Below are positions 40,287 through 50,078 of a stretch of 64,000 nucleotides of DNA, in pieces. The first letter of the stretch is position 1. Each line of letters begins with the position of its first letter. The position numbers and the translations under genes are program-made. The notes under the pieces are model-generated. The model worked only from the letters and a program-made list of their open reading frames with translations. It was not told the DNA's origin and ran no database searches. Source of the stretch: Paracoccaceae bacterium (GTDB lineage: Bacteria > Pseudomonadota > Alphaproteobacteria > Rhodobacterales > Rhodobacteraceae); NCBI GenBank assembly GCA_958296035.1, contig OY282431.1:1987001-2051000 (forward strand), in the 5' to 3' direction.

Positions 40287-42252
40287 CCGGAACCGGCCTG
40301 CCCGGTTTTCCGGGCAACAAGGGAGAGCGATTTCGTCGATCAGTCAGGCTCAGGAATGCACCAAATGCCATGAGAAGAGCCCCGAACCAAATCCAGCTGG
40401 CAAGAGGTTTGACATAGACGCGCACGACCCACTTGCCGTTTTCCTGCCGGTCGCCGAGTACAACATACACATGGCGAGCAAGAGTCCCGTCGATTGCTGC
40501 CTCTGTGGTCTGCGAATCGGCGGCGATGTAATGCCGCTTTTCAGGATGCAACACCGCTATCGAACGGTCGCCAGATGCGAGCGAGAAATTGCCTCTGGTG
40601 GAAATATAGTTGGGACCAGTGACGTCGCTTACGCCATGAAACCCTATCGTGTAGGCGCCGATTTCGAAGCTGTCGCCGGGCTGCACGACTCGCACGTCTT
40701 CGGTCTGCCACGCAGTTATCGCCGAAATTCCAAGTATTGAAAGACCAAGCCCGGCATGTGCTGCTGCCTTGCCCCATTCCCGTCGGGGGAGTCTTGACAG
40801 CCACGACAGCGATACAGCGAGAGGCACGCGACCCAGTCTTACCTTTTGTACCATCTCCAGGAGCGCACTTGTTACAAGCCAGCCGGCAAGTGCCAGACCC
40901 GTTGGGGCAAGCATCCCTGTGCCGGATTGCAGGCTCCACACCAGAGTCGCCAGCGCTAGCGCCAGCACTAGTGGGGCTCGCAACTGCCTTGCCGTGCGCC
41001 GCGGGGTACCGCGGCGCCAGGAAATTGTTGCTCCGAAGGGCAGAAGTAGAGCGATCGCAACAACGAAGGGTGTAAACGCCCGGTCAAAATATGGCGGACC
41101 CACCGATAACTTCGTCAGGAAAAACAGCTCGGCGACCAGGGGCCAGAAGGTTCCGATCAAGACGACCAGCGCGGCAACGACAAGCAGGACATTGTTGGCA
41201 ACAATCGCTGACTCGCGGCTGATCCAGGCGAATGCATCTCGCGGTACGAGTGTCCGGGCGCGCAACGCGAACAATGTCAATCCGCCACCTGCGAAAAGTG
41301 TCAGGATACTCAGAATGAAGACGCCTCGCGCAGGATCACTGGCAAAGGAGTGAACAGACGTCACAATTCCAGATCTGACGAGAAAAGTGCCCAGTAGCGA
41401 AAAGGAAAATGCCAGTATTGCCAGCAATACGGTCCAGCCCTTAAGGCTTTCCCGTTTTTCGACCACGATGACCGAATGAAGTAGCGCCGTCGTTGCAAGC
41501 CAGGGAATCAAGGACACGTTCTCGACCGGGTCCCAGAACCACCAGCCTCCCCATCCCAGCTCATAGTAGGCCCACCAGGACCCACCAGCGATACCGAGCG
41601 TAAGACACAACCACGAGGCCAGCACCCAGGGCCGCAACCATCGTGCCCATGCCACCTCGACCCTGCCTATGATCAGGCCGGCTACAGCAAAACTGTATGC
41701 TACCGACAGCCCGACGAAACCCAGATAGAGCAAGGGAGGATGGAAGGCCAATCCCGGGTCCTGAAGCAGCGGATTGAGATCACCTCCGTTGAGTGGTGGC
41801 AATGCCAGACGCCAGAAAGGGTTCGATGCCCAAAGCAGATAGGCAACGAATGCAGCCGAAACGGCAGATTGAACCGCCAAAACGGCCGCGCGCAGGTCGG
41901 AAGGCAGACTACGCCCGGTCACGGCGATTGCGGCACCAAAAACTGTCAGCACGAGAATCCACAGGAGCATTGACCCTTCATGGTTGCCCCAAACGCCTGT
42001 CACCTTGTACAGGAGCGGCTTGGCAGTGTGCGAATGGCTCGCGACCAAGGCTACGGAAAAATCGGAACGCACGAATGCTGTTGTCAATGCAGCATAGGCG
42101 ACCATGACAAGAACACATTGCATGACGGCCAATGTATCGGCGGCGCGCATCCATTGCGGCCAGCTGCGGCGAATGCCCACAAGTGGGACAGTCACCTGGA
42201 GAAATGCCACGGCAAACGCGACAACGAGTGCAAAATGGCCCAGCTCAGTCAC
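40276..42252 (-). CDS. ccmF: Cytochrome c heme lyase CcmF
   Basis: 658 aa polytopic membrane protein that attaches heme to apocytochrome c. Shows VWGNHEGSMLLWILVLT, the WWD domain GWGGWWFWDPVENVSLIPW, the conserved ALPPLNGGDLNPLLQDPGLA segment and many helices. GTG start with GATGGAAA upstream. The gene follows ccmE with a 127-bp gap. Confidence 0.95.
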   Translation of the reverse strand: MTELGHFALVVAFAVAFLQVTVPLVGIRRSWPQWMRAADTLAVMQCVLVMVAYAALTTAFVRSDFSVALVASHSHTAKPLLYKVTGVWGNHEGSMLLWILVLTVFGAAIAVTGRSLPSDLRAAVLAVQSAVSAAFVAYLLWASNPFWRLALPPLNGGDLNPLLQDPGLAFHPPLLYLGFVGLSVAYSFAVAGLIIGRVEVAWARWLRPWVLASWLCLTLGIAGGSWWAYYELGWGGWWFWDPVENVSLIPWLATTALLHSVIVVEKRESLKGWTVLLAILAFSFSLLGTFLVRSGIVTSVHSFASDPARGVFILSILTLFAGGGLTLFALRARTLVPRDAFAWISRESAIVANNVLLVVAALVVLIGTFWPLVAELFFLTKLSVGPPYFDRAFTPFVVAIALLLPFGATISWRRGTPRRTARQLRAPLVLALALATLVWSLQSGTGMLAPTGLALAGWLVTSALLEMVQKVRLGRVPLAVSLSWLSRLPRREWGKAAAHAGLGLSILGISAITAWQTEDVRVVQPGDSFEIGAYTIGFHGVSDVTGPNYISTRGNFSLASGDRSIAVLHPEKRHYIAADSQTTEAAIDGTLARHVYVVLGDRQENGKWVVRVYVKPLASWIWFGALLMAFGAFLSLTDRRNRSPLLPGKPGRPVPDVA

Positions 42253-42379
42253 TTTCCATCACATCCTTCGAACAGAATTCTGTCGGGAACTGGCCTCGCG
42301 TCATGCACATAGGCGTCTGCTGTAACACCACCATCATTGCAGACACACAAACAGACTACGATCGCACATCGACCGACAT

Positions 42380-42820
42380 TCACTCCGGGTTCCGATACAC
42401 ACCCTGCTCCTTGAGCGCCTCGACAACTTCTCTTGGCATGTAATTCTCGTCGTGCTTGGCAAGGATTTCAGTAGCTCTGAATTGTGTACCATCGAATGTC
42501 CCGAGCGCAATAACGCCTTGGCCTTCGGCAAACAGGTCAGGCAGCACGCCTTTATAGGTAACTTCTATCAGGGCTGAACCATCCGTAATCTCAAATCCGA
42601 TTCTTCCCTCTCCATGGCGCTGGATCGAACCCGATTCAACCAGTCCTCCGACGCGGAACACCTCGGTCGGCGCGGGTAGCTCTGCAATAATCTGTGCTGG
42701 GCTTCTGAAGTAGGAGACCCCTTCCCGAAGGGCAAAGCCAACTAGTGCTGCCGAGACCAGGAGCAGCGCTGCCGATGCAGCAAAAATCTGGACCCTTCGC
42801 CGCTTGCGTGTGCCAAACAT
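42380..42820 (-). CDS. ccmE: Periplasmic heme chaperone CcmE
   Basis: 146 aa. Basic N-terminus, one membrane anchor (IFAASAALLLVSAALVGFAL), OB-fold domain with FRVGGLVESGSIQRHGEG and the heme-binding histidine motif LAKHDENYMP. ATG 42820 lies two bases after the argC stop, so it is probably transcribed with argC. ccmI, ccmA-D and ccmG are not in the window. Confidence 0.94.
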   Translation of the reverse strand: MFGTRKRRRVQIFAASAALLLVSAALVGFALREGVSYFRSPAQIIAELPAPTEVFRVGGLVESGSIQRHGEGRIGFEITDGSALIEVTYKGVLPDLFAEGQGVIALGTFDGTQFRATEILAKHDENYMPREVVEALKEQGVYRNPE

Positions 42821-42822
42821 GC

Positions 42823-43857
42823 TCAAGGTATGAAGGGAAGCATGTTCAGCCCGGCATCCTCGTCGAGACCCAACATCAGGTTTGCATTCTGAACGGCCTG
42901 TCCCGAAGATCCCTTGGTGAGGTTGTCAAGAGTAGAAAATATCTTGGCAATTCGTGAAGTCCGGTTGGGTACGACACCCAAATGCACCTGGTTCGAGCCG
43001 CGCACGTCACGCGTGGCCGGAAACTCGCCAAACGGGAGAACTGTTACGAACCTCTCGCCTGCATAGCGGCTGGCTAGCGCCGAGTGCACCTGTTCAGGAT
43101 CGCCCCACACATAGATAGTTGCCAGGATTCCCCGATTCTGGGGAATCAGATGCGGCGTGAATTCAACGCGGACCGGGTGTCCCGCCGCCGCCGATAATTC
43201 CTGATCGAATTCGGCCATATGCCTGTGCAAAGTAACATTGTAGGCTCGGAAGCCTTCAGAGATTTCGGCATGGAGCATGCCCACTCGGGCTGATCGACCG
43301 GCACCGGAGACCCCGGTTTTCAAATCGATAATAATCCTTTCGACATCGATAACACCTGCCTCAACAAGAGGCAAAAGAGCATATAGACCGGTTGCTGCGT
43401 TGCAGCCTGTGCACGCAACCAGGTTCCCTTGCGAAATTTCCTCTCGGTAGAACTCTGTGAGGCCATAACATGCCCGCTTCTGCAGTTCCGGTGCCTGGTG
43501 AGGTTGACCATACCACCGTTCGTACTGCTCCGTGCTTCGCAATCGAAAATCTGCCGACAGGTCTACAACCCTGGTGTGTTCAGCCGCCCGACGGACAATG
43601 TCCTGGCTGGTACCATGTGGCAGGGCACAGAACACAAGCTCGCAGTCGGCCAGCTCCAGGTCCTTGAAGGCCGATATCACGGGCAAGTTGAGAGTTCTGA
43701 ATGCCGGATAAACCGAATCATATGCGGTGCCGGCGCTGCGGTCCCCGACCAGAGCCGTGATCTTCAGGTAGGGGTGGCCGGCTATTATCCTGACCAGTTC
43801 CGCGCCGGTATAGCCGCTGGCGCCGATAATTGCGATGTTGCGTTGTTTCGCGGCCAT
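42823..43857 (-). CDS. argC: N-acetyl-gamma-glutamyl-phosphate reductase
   Basis: 344 aa, third step of arginine biosynthesis. Rossmann motif IAIIGASGYTGAELVRIIAG, FCALPHGTSQDIV, catalytic cysteine NLVACTGCNAATGLYALLPL, FTPHLIPQNRGILATIYV. Normal length. Sits downstream of rplM-rpsI as in many alphaproteobacteria, 415 bp away. Confidence 0.95.
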   Translation of the reverse strand: MAAKQRNIAIIGASGYTGAELVRIIAGHPYLKITALVGDRSAGTAYDSVYPAFRTLNLPVISAFKDLELADCELVFCALPHGTSQDIVRRAAEHTRVVDLSADFRLRSTEQYERWYGQPHQAPELQKRACYGLTEFYREEISQGNLVACTGCNAATGLYALLPLVEAGVIDVERIIIDLKTGVSGAGRSARVGMLHAEISEGFRAYNVTLHRHMAEFDQELSAAAGHPVRVEFTPHLIPQNRGILATIYVWGDPEQVHSALASRYAGERFVTVLPFGEFPATRDVRGSNQVHLGVVPNRTSRIAKIFSTLDNLTKGSSGQAVQNANLMLGLDEDAGLNMLPFIP

Positions 43858-44287
43858 GACCTAAACCTGTTTCGTGATGAAATTGTCAGCACAGGAAACA
43901 TGTTGGCTTTGCCTTCAGCGTGACCCCTTCCACGAATGAGCCTTCGGCTCCGGACATTGCATCGGAGTTTATGACACTACTGAAAAAGCCAACAGGTGTT
44001 TTTGACCGAATTCCGGTTCCAGTTCAACAACGCAGTCTCATCACATGCCAGCTGCCCATCCGTAATACCTCCGCAGGTCGCGACATCAGGCTTCCCGGCC
44101 GAGCCTTTTGTTCCTGAGAATGAAACACTCGATTCCGCCATAGACCGTTGGGCCCATACACTTGATTTCGCTTGTCGGCGTATCCTTGACTGCGCACTAG
44201 CCGCAGTGATCCTCGGAGCATGTGTCCGGCCGGACTGTGGGGGTCGGGACCGCCTTTAGAGTGCCGGTTGGATGACCGGTACAATTC
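43858..44287. other. Intergenic region between rpsI and argC
   Basis: 430 bp, no recognisable gene. A small CCGGT/ACCGG inverted pair at 44264-44279 just after rpsI has no T-run and is a weak terminator candidate at best. Confidence 0.4.
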
Positions 44288-44773
44288 CTAGCGCTTGGAG
44301 AACTGGAAGCTGCGTCTTGCCTTTCGCCTGCCGTACTTCTTGCGCTCGACAACCCTGGAATCCCTGGTGAGAAATCCCACGACCTTGAGAGCCGGGCGAT
44401 AGGAAGGCTGATACAGCTGGAGCGCTTTGGATATGCCGTGCTTGACCGCGCCTGCCTGACCGGAAAGACCACCGCCCCTGGCGGTTGCCATCACGTCGAA
44501 CTGGCGTTCGGCTCTCACTATCTGGAATGGTTGCTGAATGATCATTTGCAGTACTGGCCTGGCAAAGTACGATCGAAAGTCCTTTCCATTGATCGTAATC
44601 CTGCCTGTTCCGGGCTTTATCCATACCCGGGCAACCGCATCCTTGCGTTTTCCCGTTGCGTAGGATCTGCCCAGACTGTCCCGGATCGGTTCCTTTTCGG
44701 TGACCGCTTCCTCGTCTCCTACGTTTTCCGTCGCCAGCGAACTGGATTCGGTTTCGACTGCTGCATCATTCAT
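44288..44773 (-). CDS. rpsI: 30S ribosomal protein S9
   Basis: 161 aa from ATG 44773. Acidic N-terminal extension (about 35 residues, usual in alphaproteobacteria), then [37 protein letters not shown] and the conserved C-terminal [13 protein letters not shown] tail that reaches the P site. Two bases separate it from the rplM stop. Confidence 0.97.
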   Translation of the reverse strand: MNDAAVETESSSLATENVGDEEAVTEKEPIRDSLGRSYATGKRKDAVARVWIKPGTGRITINGKDFRSYFARPVLQMIIQQPFQIVRAERQFDVMATARGGGLSGQAGAVKHGISKALQLYQPSYRPALKVVGFLTRDSRVVERKKYGRRKARRSFQFSKR

Positions 44774-44775
44774 GC

Positions 44776-45240
44776 TCAAGCAACTCCGCTACCTATGGGG
44801 CCCTGTGCGCCGACTTTTACCTGGGTCGGCTGCTGCGCTTCATGCGGGTGCTCTGGTCCGGCATACACACGCAGGTTTGTCATCAGCTTGCGCGACAACT
44901 TGTTACTCGGCAACATCCGTTGAATGGCCTTTGTGACGATTCTCTCCGGATGCTTTCCAGCCAGGATTTCGGCCGCTGTCCTGGACTTGATACCACCCGG
45001 ATATCCGGTGTGACGATAGTATATTTTCTGCTCACGCTTTCTGCCGGTGAGGACCACCTTTTCCGCATTGACGACAATCACGTTGTCACCGGTGTCCATA
45101 TGTGGCGTGAATATGGGCTTGTGCTTGCCACGTAATCGTGTCGCTACGAATGTCGCCAGTCTGCCAAGCACTACGCCCTCGGCATCGATAAGGATCCACT
45201 CCTTCGAAATGTCACTTAGTCTGGCAGAATATGTCGTCAT
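44776..45240 (-). CDS. rplM: 50S ribosomal protein L13
   Basis: 154 aa. [55 protein letters not shown] and [20 protein letters not shown] are conserved L13 blocks. First gene of the rplM-rpsI unit. Confidence 0.97.
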   Translation of the reverse strand: MTTYSARLSDISKEWILIDAEGVVLGRLATFVATRLRGKHKPIFTPHMDTGDNVIVVNAEKVVLTGRKREQKIYYRHTGYPGGIKSRTAAEILAGKHPERIVTKAIQRMLPSNKLSRKLMTNLRVYAGPEHPHEAQQPTQVKVGAQGPIGSGVA

Positions 45241-45479
45241 CGGTCAATCTCAAGGAAAAGCTCTGGACGCCGGCAGTTCGGGCGGCACTGGAATGTATTG
45301 CCTTTCCAGTACAAGTCAATGCACAATTCGGTAGTTTATCAAATTTAGGACATCTTCTGTAAATTCAGGACCCGAATCCTCTCGTCAATCCAGCGAGCCG
45401 ATCCATGTCGTATTGCTCTCGGGCCCATTGAGCCTTGTGCCGCCGGCGGTTGCAGTCGGCCCGAATTTTCGAAGCTCAT

Positions 45480-45902
45480 TCAGGTCGAATGTGGCGGAAT
45501 CGCGTATGTCATGCTGGCCCGCGCCACCGGTTTATCAAGGCCATCCGAGTAAATCAGGACGTCGCCCACCGCCAGCTGCGTGCCGAGTTTGAGGAGGCGC
45601 GTTTCGGCAATCAGGTCCTTCGGTTCGGGCCGGCGCATGAAGTCGATCGAGCAGTTGGTTGTGACTGCAAGCGCCCGCGGGCCGACAATTGCCAGAATTG
45701 CGATGTACACCGACACATCCGCCAGCGCGAACATCGCTGGCCCGGAAATCGTCCCACCGGGGCGCAGGTGGCGCTCACCGACAATCTTGCGAACCCTTGC
45801 CCAGCCGTCGCCGAGCTTCTCGATCCGGTAGCCACCTGCGACCTGGGGAAACTCCAGCCGAAGGTGTTCATGAAGATCATCAATTGTCATTCGGATCGAC
45901 AT
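45480..45902 (-). CDS. PaaI-family hotdog thioesterase
   Basis: 140 aa single hotdog domain: GERHLRPGGTISGPAMFALADVSVYIAIL followed by TTNCSIDFMRRPEP. The RPGGTISGP..F.LADV segment holds the helix and active-site acid of acyl-CoA thioesterases. Divergent from the enoyl-CoA hydratase gene 60 bp away, a common neighbour in acyl-CoA metabolism. Confidence 0.88.
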   Translation of the reverse strand: MSIRMTIDDLHEHLRLEFPQVAGGYRIEKLGDGWARVRKIVGERHLRPGGTISGPAMFALADVSVYIAILAIVGPRALAVTTNCSIDFMRRPEPKDLIAETRLLKLGTQLAVGDVLIYSDGLDKPVARASMTYAIPPHST

Positions 45903-45962
45903 GGTTATTCTCGAACTGACCTCTTGCGACTCGTTACAACCTGGATGCGTTTACAGCTAACC

Positions 45963-46766
45963 ATGACTGAAGACAGAAACAACGACATACTGCTTCGCCA
46001 GACCGACAACGGTGTGGCCTATCTGACACTCAATAATCCCGATCGACTTAACGCGCTTTCAGAGCAGATGATCGAGAAACTTCAGGCGTCCCTTTCACTG
46101 GTGTCAAAGGACCGCTCGGTCAGGTGCGTAGTCATCAGAGCCAGAGGCCGGGCGTTCTGTGCCGGTCACGATCTCAAGCAATTGACTGTCGCCCGACGGA
46201 CAAACGATAATGGCGCCGGATATTTCCGCCATGTCTTTGACCGCTGCTCCCGGATGATGCAGACTATCAAGAGCATGCCACAGCCGGTGATTGCGCAGGT
46301 TCAGGGTACAGCGGTAGCGGCTGGCTGCCAGCTTGTTGCCACAGCCGACATGGCGGTCGCAACCACAACTGCCAGATTCGGCGTCAACGGTGTCAATATC
46401 GGGCTTTTCTGTTCGACACCCATGGTCGCGCTGACCCGAAACATCTCGCACAAGCATGCCTTCGAGATGCTCACCACGGGCAGGCTGATCAGCGCCGAGA
46501 GAGCCTGCGAGATTGGCCTCGTGAACGAGGTGGTCGCCGAGGATGCTGTCGAGGGCCATGTGCGCGAACTGGCGGAACTCGTGGCATCCAAGCTATCGGC
46601 AGCCGTGAAAGTGGGGAAACGGGCGTTTTATGAACAGGCCGAGATGACGCTTGCGGGCGCTTATGAATATGCCGGCGATGTCATGGTTGAAAACATGCTT
46701 TACGACGAAACGGCCGAGGGGATTTCTGCATTTCTTGAAAAGCGTACGCCACGGTGGCGCAACTGA
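45963..46766 (+). CDS. Enoyl-CoA hydratase/isomerase family protein
   Basis: 267 aa crotonase. LTLNNPDRLNALSEQMIEKL, RARGRAFCAGHDLKQL, VQGTAVAAGCQLVATADMAV and FGVNGVNIGLFCSTPMVALT. The GLFCSTPMV pattern resembles the ECHDC3-like subgroup, in which catalytic glutamates are often missing; here the usual Glu at the GxxxE positions is not evident, so hydratase activity is uncertain. The frame is open far upstream, overlapping the thioesterase on the other strand; ATG 45963 gives the family N-terminus. Confidence 0.87.
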   Translation: MTEDRNNDILLRQTDNGVAYLTLNNPDRLNALSEQMIEKLQASLSLVSKDRSVRCVVIRARGRAFCAGHDLKQLTVARRTNDNGAGYFRHVFDRCSRMMQTIKSMPQPVIAQVQGTAVAAGCQLVATADMAVATTTARFGVNGVNIGLFCSTPMVALTRNISHKHAFEMLTTGRLISAERACEIGLVNEVVAEDAVEGHVRELAELVASKLSAAVKVGKRAFYEQAEMTLAGAYEYAGDVMVENMLYDETAEGISAFLEKRTPRWRN

Positions 46767-46812
46767 AAACCAGCAACTCTGCCAGGGGCCGACCACTGTC
46801 TTGCCAAGGGTC

Positions 46813-48288
46813 CTAATTGTAAATTTGGTCGAACTTGTCGTCCAGGTACCGAATCAGAGGTGTAACGGTCACGTCCTCACCCGCTGCCGCAGAAATTGTT
46901 GCAAGCGGCCGATTCAGGCTTCCGTGCTGCTGCAGCTCTTGCCTGAGCCAGGTCATGGCCGGCGAAGGGTCTCCGTTGCGCAGCGACTCATCAAGTGTCG
47001 GCAATTGCTGGCGCATTGCCTTGTACAGGCAGCCGGCATAGATGTTTCCAAGAGAATAGGTTGGAAAATAGCCGAACAGCCCTGCCGGCCAATGGACATC
47101 CTGTAGAAAGCCATGACTTGGCCTGTCGACCGAGAATCCGAAATCTGCAGCAAACCTGTCGTTCCACGCGGTCTCTAAATCGCGCACCTCAAGCTGTCCG
47201 TTGACAAGATCGCGTTCAAGGTCAAACCTCAGCATCACGTGCAGATTATACTGGACCTCGTCCGCCTCGGTTCTGATATAACCGTCCCGCACCTGATTGA
47301 CATGAAAGTACAAATCCTCGGCCGACCCCAGACCAATGTTTCCGAATTCATCGACCATCACTTCAAACAGCCAGTGACAGAATGCGCGGCTCCGGCCCAA
47401 CTGGTTCTCACATATCCTGGACTGACTCTCGTGGACGCCCATTGAAGCACCCTGACCAATCGGGGTGAGCGAATACCGCCGGTCAATGTTGGTCTCATAT
47501 ACCGCGTGTCCGACTTCATGGATGGTCGAATAAAGGCAATTGAACGGATCGGTCTTGTCAATGCGAGTCGTGATTCGCACATCTGCGGCGGTGCCGATGC
47601 AGAAGGGATGCTCGACCAGGTCGAGGCGACCGGATTCAAGACTGTATCCAAAGGTTTCGGCCAGTCGACGGGCCAGCTTCATCTGGCGGTCCCCGTCGAA
47701 CTGTAGGCCGAGCCTGCTTTGGGGGCGCCCGCTGCCAACTATTCGCTGTCGCAATGACACGAGTGAACCGCGCAATGGTTCGAAAATTGAATCCAGATAG
47801 GAGCCTGTCAGTCCTTCCTCGAACTCATCAAGCAGTGTATCATAGGGTTCAGCGCCGTCAGACAGGCATTGGCTCTCCTCGCGCTTGAGTCTGACGATGT
47901 CCTCGAGAATGGGAAGCAGAATTGCCGGCTCGTCCTTTTGCCGTGCCTCCGCCCATCTTGGCAGGGCTCTCGACGTCTGTTCTGCCAGGGCGCGACTCAG
48001 GCTTTCAGGAACCCGTAGGGCGCGATCATAACTTCGTCTGATCTGGTGCAGTTGGGCGCGCTCGGTCTCGTCCAGAGACGATGCTGGAATGCGTACCAGC
48101 AGTTCGCCGATCTGGGGGGCTTTCTGTCGCTCATGGATAATTGACTGCACGGCACCCAGGCAGGTGGCCCTTTGTTCACCTGCAGGTTTTGGCATCATTG
48201 TTTCCTGATCCCAGTGCATGAGGCTGCATGCCTGGCCAAGCGCAATGGTGTCCCGGCAATAACTCATCAGCTTGCCAAATTCGGTCAT
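46813..48288 (-). CDS. M32 family carboxypeptidase (Taq type)
   Basis: 491-aa zinc metallocarboxypeptidase. Zinc motif STIHEVGHAVYETN (HExxH-type HEVGH) at about residue 255, preceded by FCIGTAADVRITTRID and followed by GQGASMGVHESQSRICENQL, whose ESQSR segment gives the third ligand. C-terminal LFGYFPTYSLGNIYAG is conserved in M32. Near-standard length of about 495. Confidence 0.95.
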   Translation of the reverse strand: MTEFGKLMSYCRDTIALGQACSLMHWDQETMMPKPAGEQRATCLGAVQSIIHERQKAPQIGELLVRIPASSLDETERAQLHQIRRSYDRALRVPESLSRALAEQTSRALPRWAEARQKDEPAILLPILEDIVRLKREESQCLSDGAEPYDTLLDEFEEGLTGSYLDSIFEPLRGSLVSLRQRIVGSGRPQSRLGLQFDGDRQMKLARRLAETFGYSLESGRLDLVEHPFCIGTAADVRITTRIDKTDPFNCLYSTIHEVGHAVYETNIDRRYSLTPIGQGASMGVHESQSRICENQLGRSRAFCHWLFEVMVDEFGNIGLGSAEDLYFHVNQVRDGYIRTEADEVQYNLHVMLRFDLERDLVNGQLEVRDLETAWNDRFAADFGFSVDRPSHGFLQDVHWPAGLFGYFPTYSLGNIYAGCLYKAMRQQLPTLDESLRNGDPSPAMTWLRQELQQHGSLNRPLATISAAAGEDVTVTPLIRYLDDKFDQIYN

Positions 48289-48869
48289 CTCAATCCTCGT
48301 GAATTCAATCGGGTTTCTTGCAGGGCCGGAATTGAACTAGCGGTTGAAAATGGGCGAGTTCGGGACCGCGGCACATTCTCATGATCATACCGGACATTGG
48401 CAATGACGCAGAATCAGGAATCGACACCTATTGAATCGAAAGAGATCCCTGTTCAACACATCCTGGCAGAATGGTGTGGATTCTTGACCAGAGCCAGGGG
48501 AAGCCACACCTGTCTGCCCTTCGTTGCCACCAGACAGCTGCTACAAATTCCAATCCTTTTCGCATGTGTATGTGGCGCCGAAACAGTCTGATATCTGCCG
48601 CCGGCCCGCTCGAATTCAGCGGTTTCGCAGAATGACCAGGTACTGCTCCGCGAGTGCTTGTTCATCAGTGCTGTCTACACTTCTCAACCTCGTGGGCGGG
48701 TTTCCTCAGGCCTTGCGGGAAGGAAGATCATCTCTTGCCGTGATCAGGGCCCTCGTATCAAGGCTGAATCCGGTGGCAACGTCAAGCGGCCTGCACAAAT
48801 CCACCAGCACATTCTTGAGAACCTGAAGGATTCGTTCCTTTGACCGCGAACAGGCCAGCCTGGAGACTG
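48289..48869. other. Intergenic region, no gene recognised
   Basis: 581 bp between two minus-strand genes. Only short shadow frames. May be a decayed gene; nothing identifiable. Confidence 0.4.
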
Positions 48870-50033
48870 TCATCCGGGGCTGGTACCTGTCAGTCCACGT
48901 CCGCGCCTTATGCTCGTATCTGGATAGCTAGCATGAAAAACGGCACCAACTGCGAGCACCAGGAGTGCCACAGCCATGAGTTGGTGGATCATGGCTAACC
49001 AGACGGGGACGGCGAGCAAGGCTGTAACGATGCCAACGACAACCTGGCACCAGACAAGCACGGTTAGCCAAGTGACTGCTGCACGCACGGACCAATGTGG
49101 ACTACGCCGGCTGCGCCACCAGAATACGGTCACGAAGGCTGCAAGCAGATAGCCGCTCAGTCGATGATTGAAGTGCAGAAGGCTGGGATTTTCGAGGAAA
49201 TTCGTGGTTATCGGCTGGAGATCAAATCCGTCAGAGGGAAACACTTCTCCATTCATCAACGGCCAGGTCGGAAACGCCGCACCACCGTCAGCGCCTGCCA
49301 GCAGCGCGCCTATTGCCGATTGCAACAAGATCAGCCCTACCCCCACCATGCTCCAGTTGGTTATCGAGTTGTCCCTGGAGCGCCTCGCCTGAAGAAGCTC
49401 GCTCGGCTGTCTTCTTGAGCGCATGATGTACCAGACAAGCAGACCAATTAGGGCCAGTGCGAGAAGCAAATGAACGGCCAACCTGTATCCGGCGACATCA
49501 ACCCTGTCCGCGACAAGTCCGCTTGACACCATCCACCAGCCAACAATGCCCTGCAGCGCACCCAGGCCACCAACCAGCAGGATTCTGGTGTGCCAGCCCG
49601 CCGGTACCTTTCGCCAGACGAGGAGAGTTGCGAATCCTGCTGCCCACACGACGCCCGTCAGAACGCCAAGCAGCCGATGCGCCCATTCCCACCAAAATAG
49701 CTGCTTGAAATCGTCCAGCCCCATGTTGCTGTTCTGCAACCTGAATTCGGCAGTCTGCTGATAACTGGCAAAGGCTTCATTCCAATCGTCCACCGAGAGT
49801 GGGGGCAAGATGTTTGATATCGGCCTCCATTCCGTAATCGACAGGCCGGAATCCGTGTGACGGGTCATGCCGCCAACAAGAACCACTAGCAGCACCAGAA
49901 GAAGCACCACTGAAAGCAACGCACGAACTGGTCCGAAGTCAACCGGCGCCAGCCGCGTTGGCCGACGGCGCCCGGCAGTTTGGCCGCTGTCAGTCAGGCT
50001 ATTGACATCCTCAAAGATCTTTCTTTGTGGCAA
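48870..50033 (-). CDS. ctaA: Heme A synthase CtaA/COX15
   Basis: 387 aa, eight-helix membrane enzyme that oxidises the heme O methyl group to heme A for aa3-type oxidase. GGMTRHTDSGLSITEWRPIS, LFWWEWAHRLLGVLTGVVWA, GLVADRVDVAGYRLAVHLLL, and FNHRLSGYLLAAFVTVFWW carrying a second heme-ligand His, plus MIHQLMAVALLVLAVGAVFH. Presence implies an aa3 oxidase elsewhere in the genome. 45 bp after trmJ. Confidence 0.95.
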   Translation of the reverse strand: MPQRKIFEDVNSLTDSGQTAGRRRPTRLAPVDFGPVRALLSVVLLLVLLVVLVGGMTRHTDSGLSITEWRPISNILPPLSVDDWNEAFASYQQTAEFRLQNSNMGLDDFKQLFWWEWAHRLLGVLTGVVWAAGFATLLVWRKVPAGWHTRILLVGGLGALQGIVGWWMVSSGLVADRVDVAGYRLAVHLLLALALIGLLVWYIMRSRRQPSELLQARRSRDNSITNWSMVGVGLILLQSAIGALLAGADGGAAFPTWPLMNGEVFPSDGFDLQPITTNFLENPSLLHFNHRLSGYLLAAFVTVFWWRSRRSPHWSVRAAVTWLTVLVWCQVVVGIVTALLAVPVWLAMIHQLMAVALLVLAVGAVFHASYPDTSIRRGRGLTGTSPG

Positions 50034-50078
50034 GTCACGATCCCATTTGGTTGGAAGGAGTCTAGATAACGGGCTAAT

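Noticed and set aside
45435-45962. N-terminal extension of the 46-kb enoyl-CoA hydratase
   Set aside because: It is antisense to the PaaI-type thioesterase gene, which has clear family motifs.
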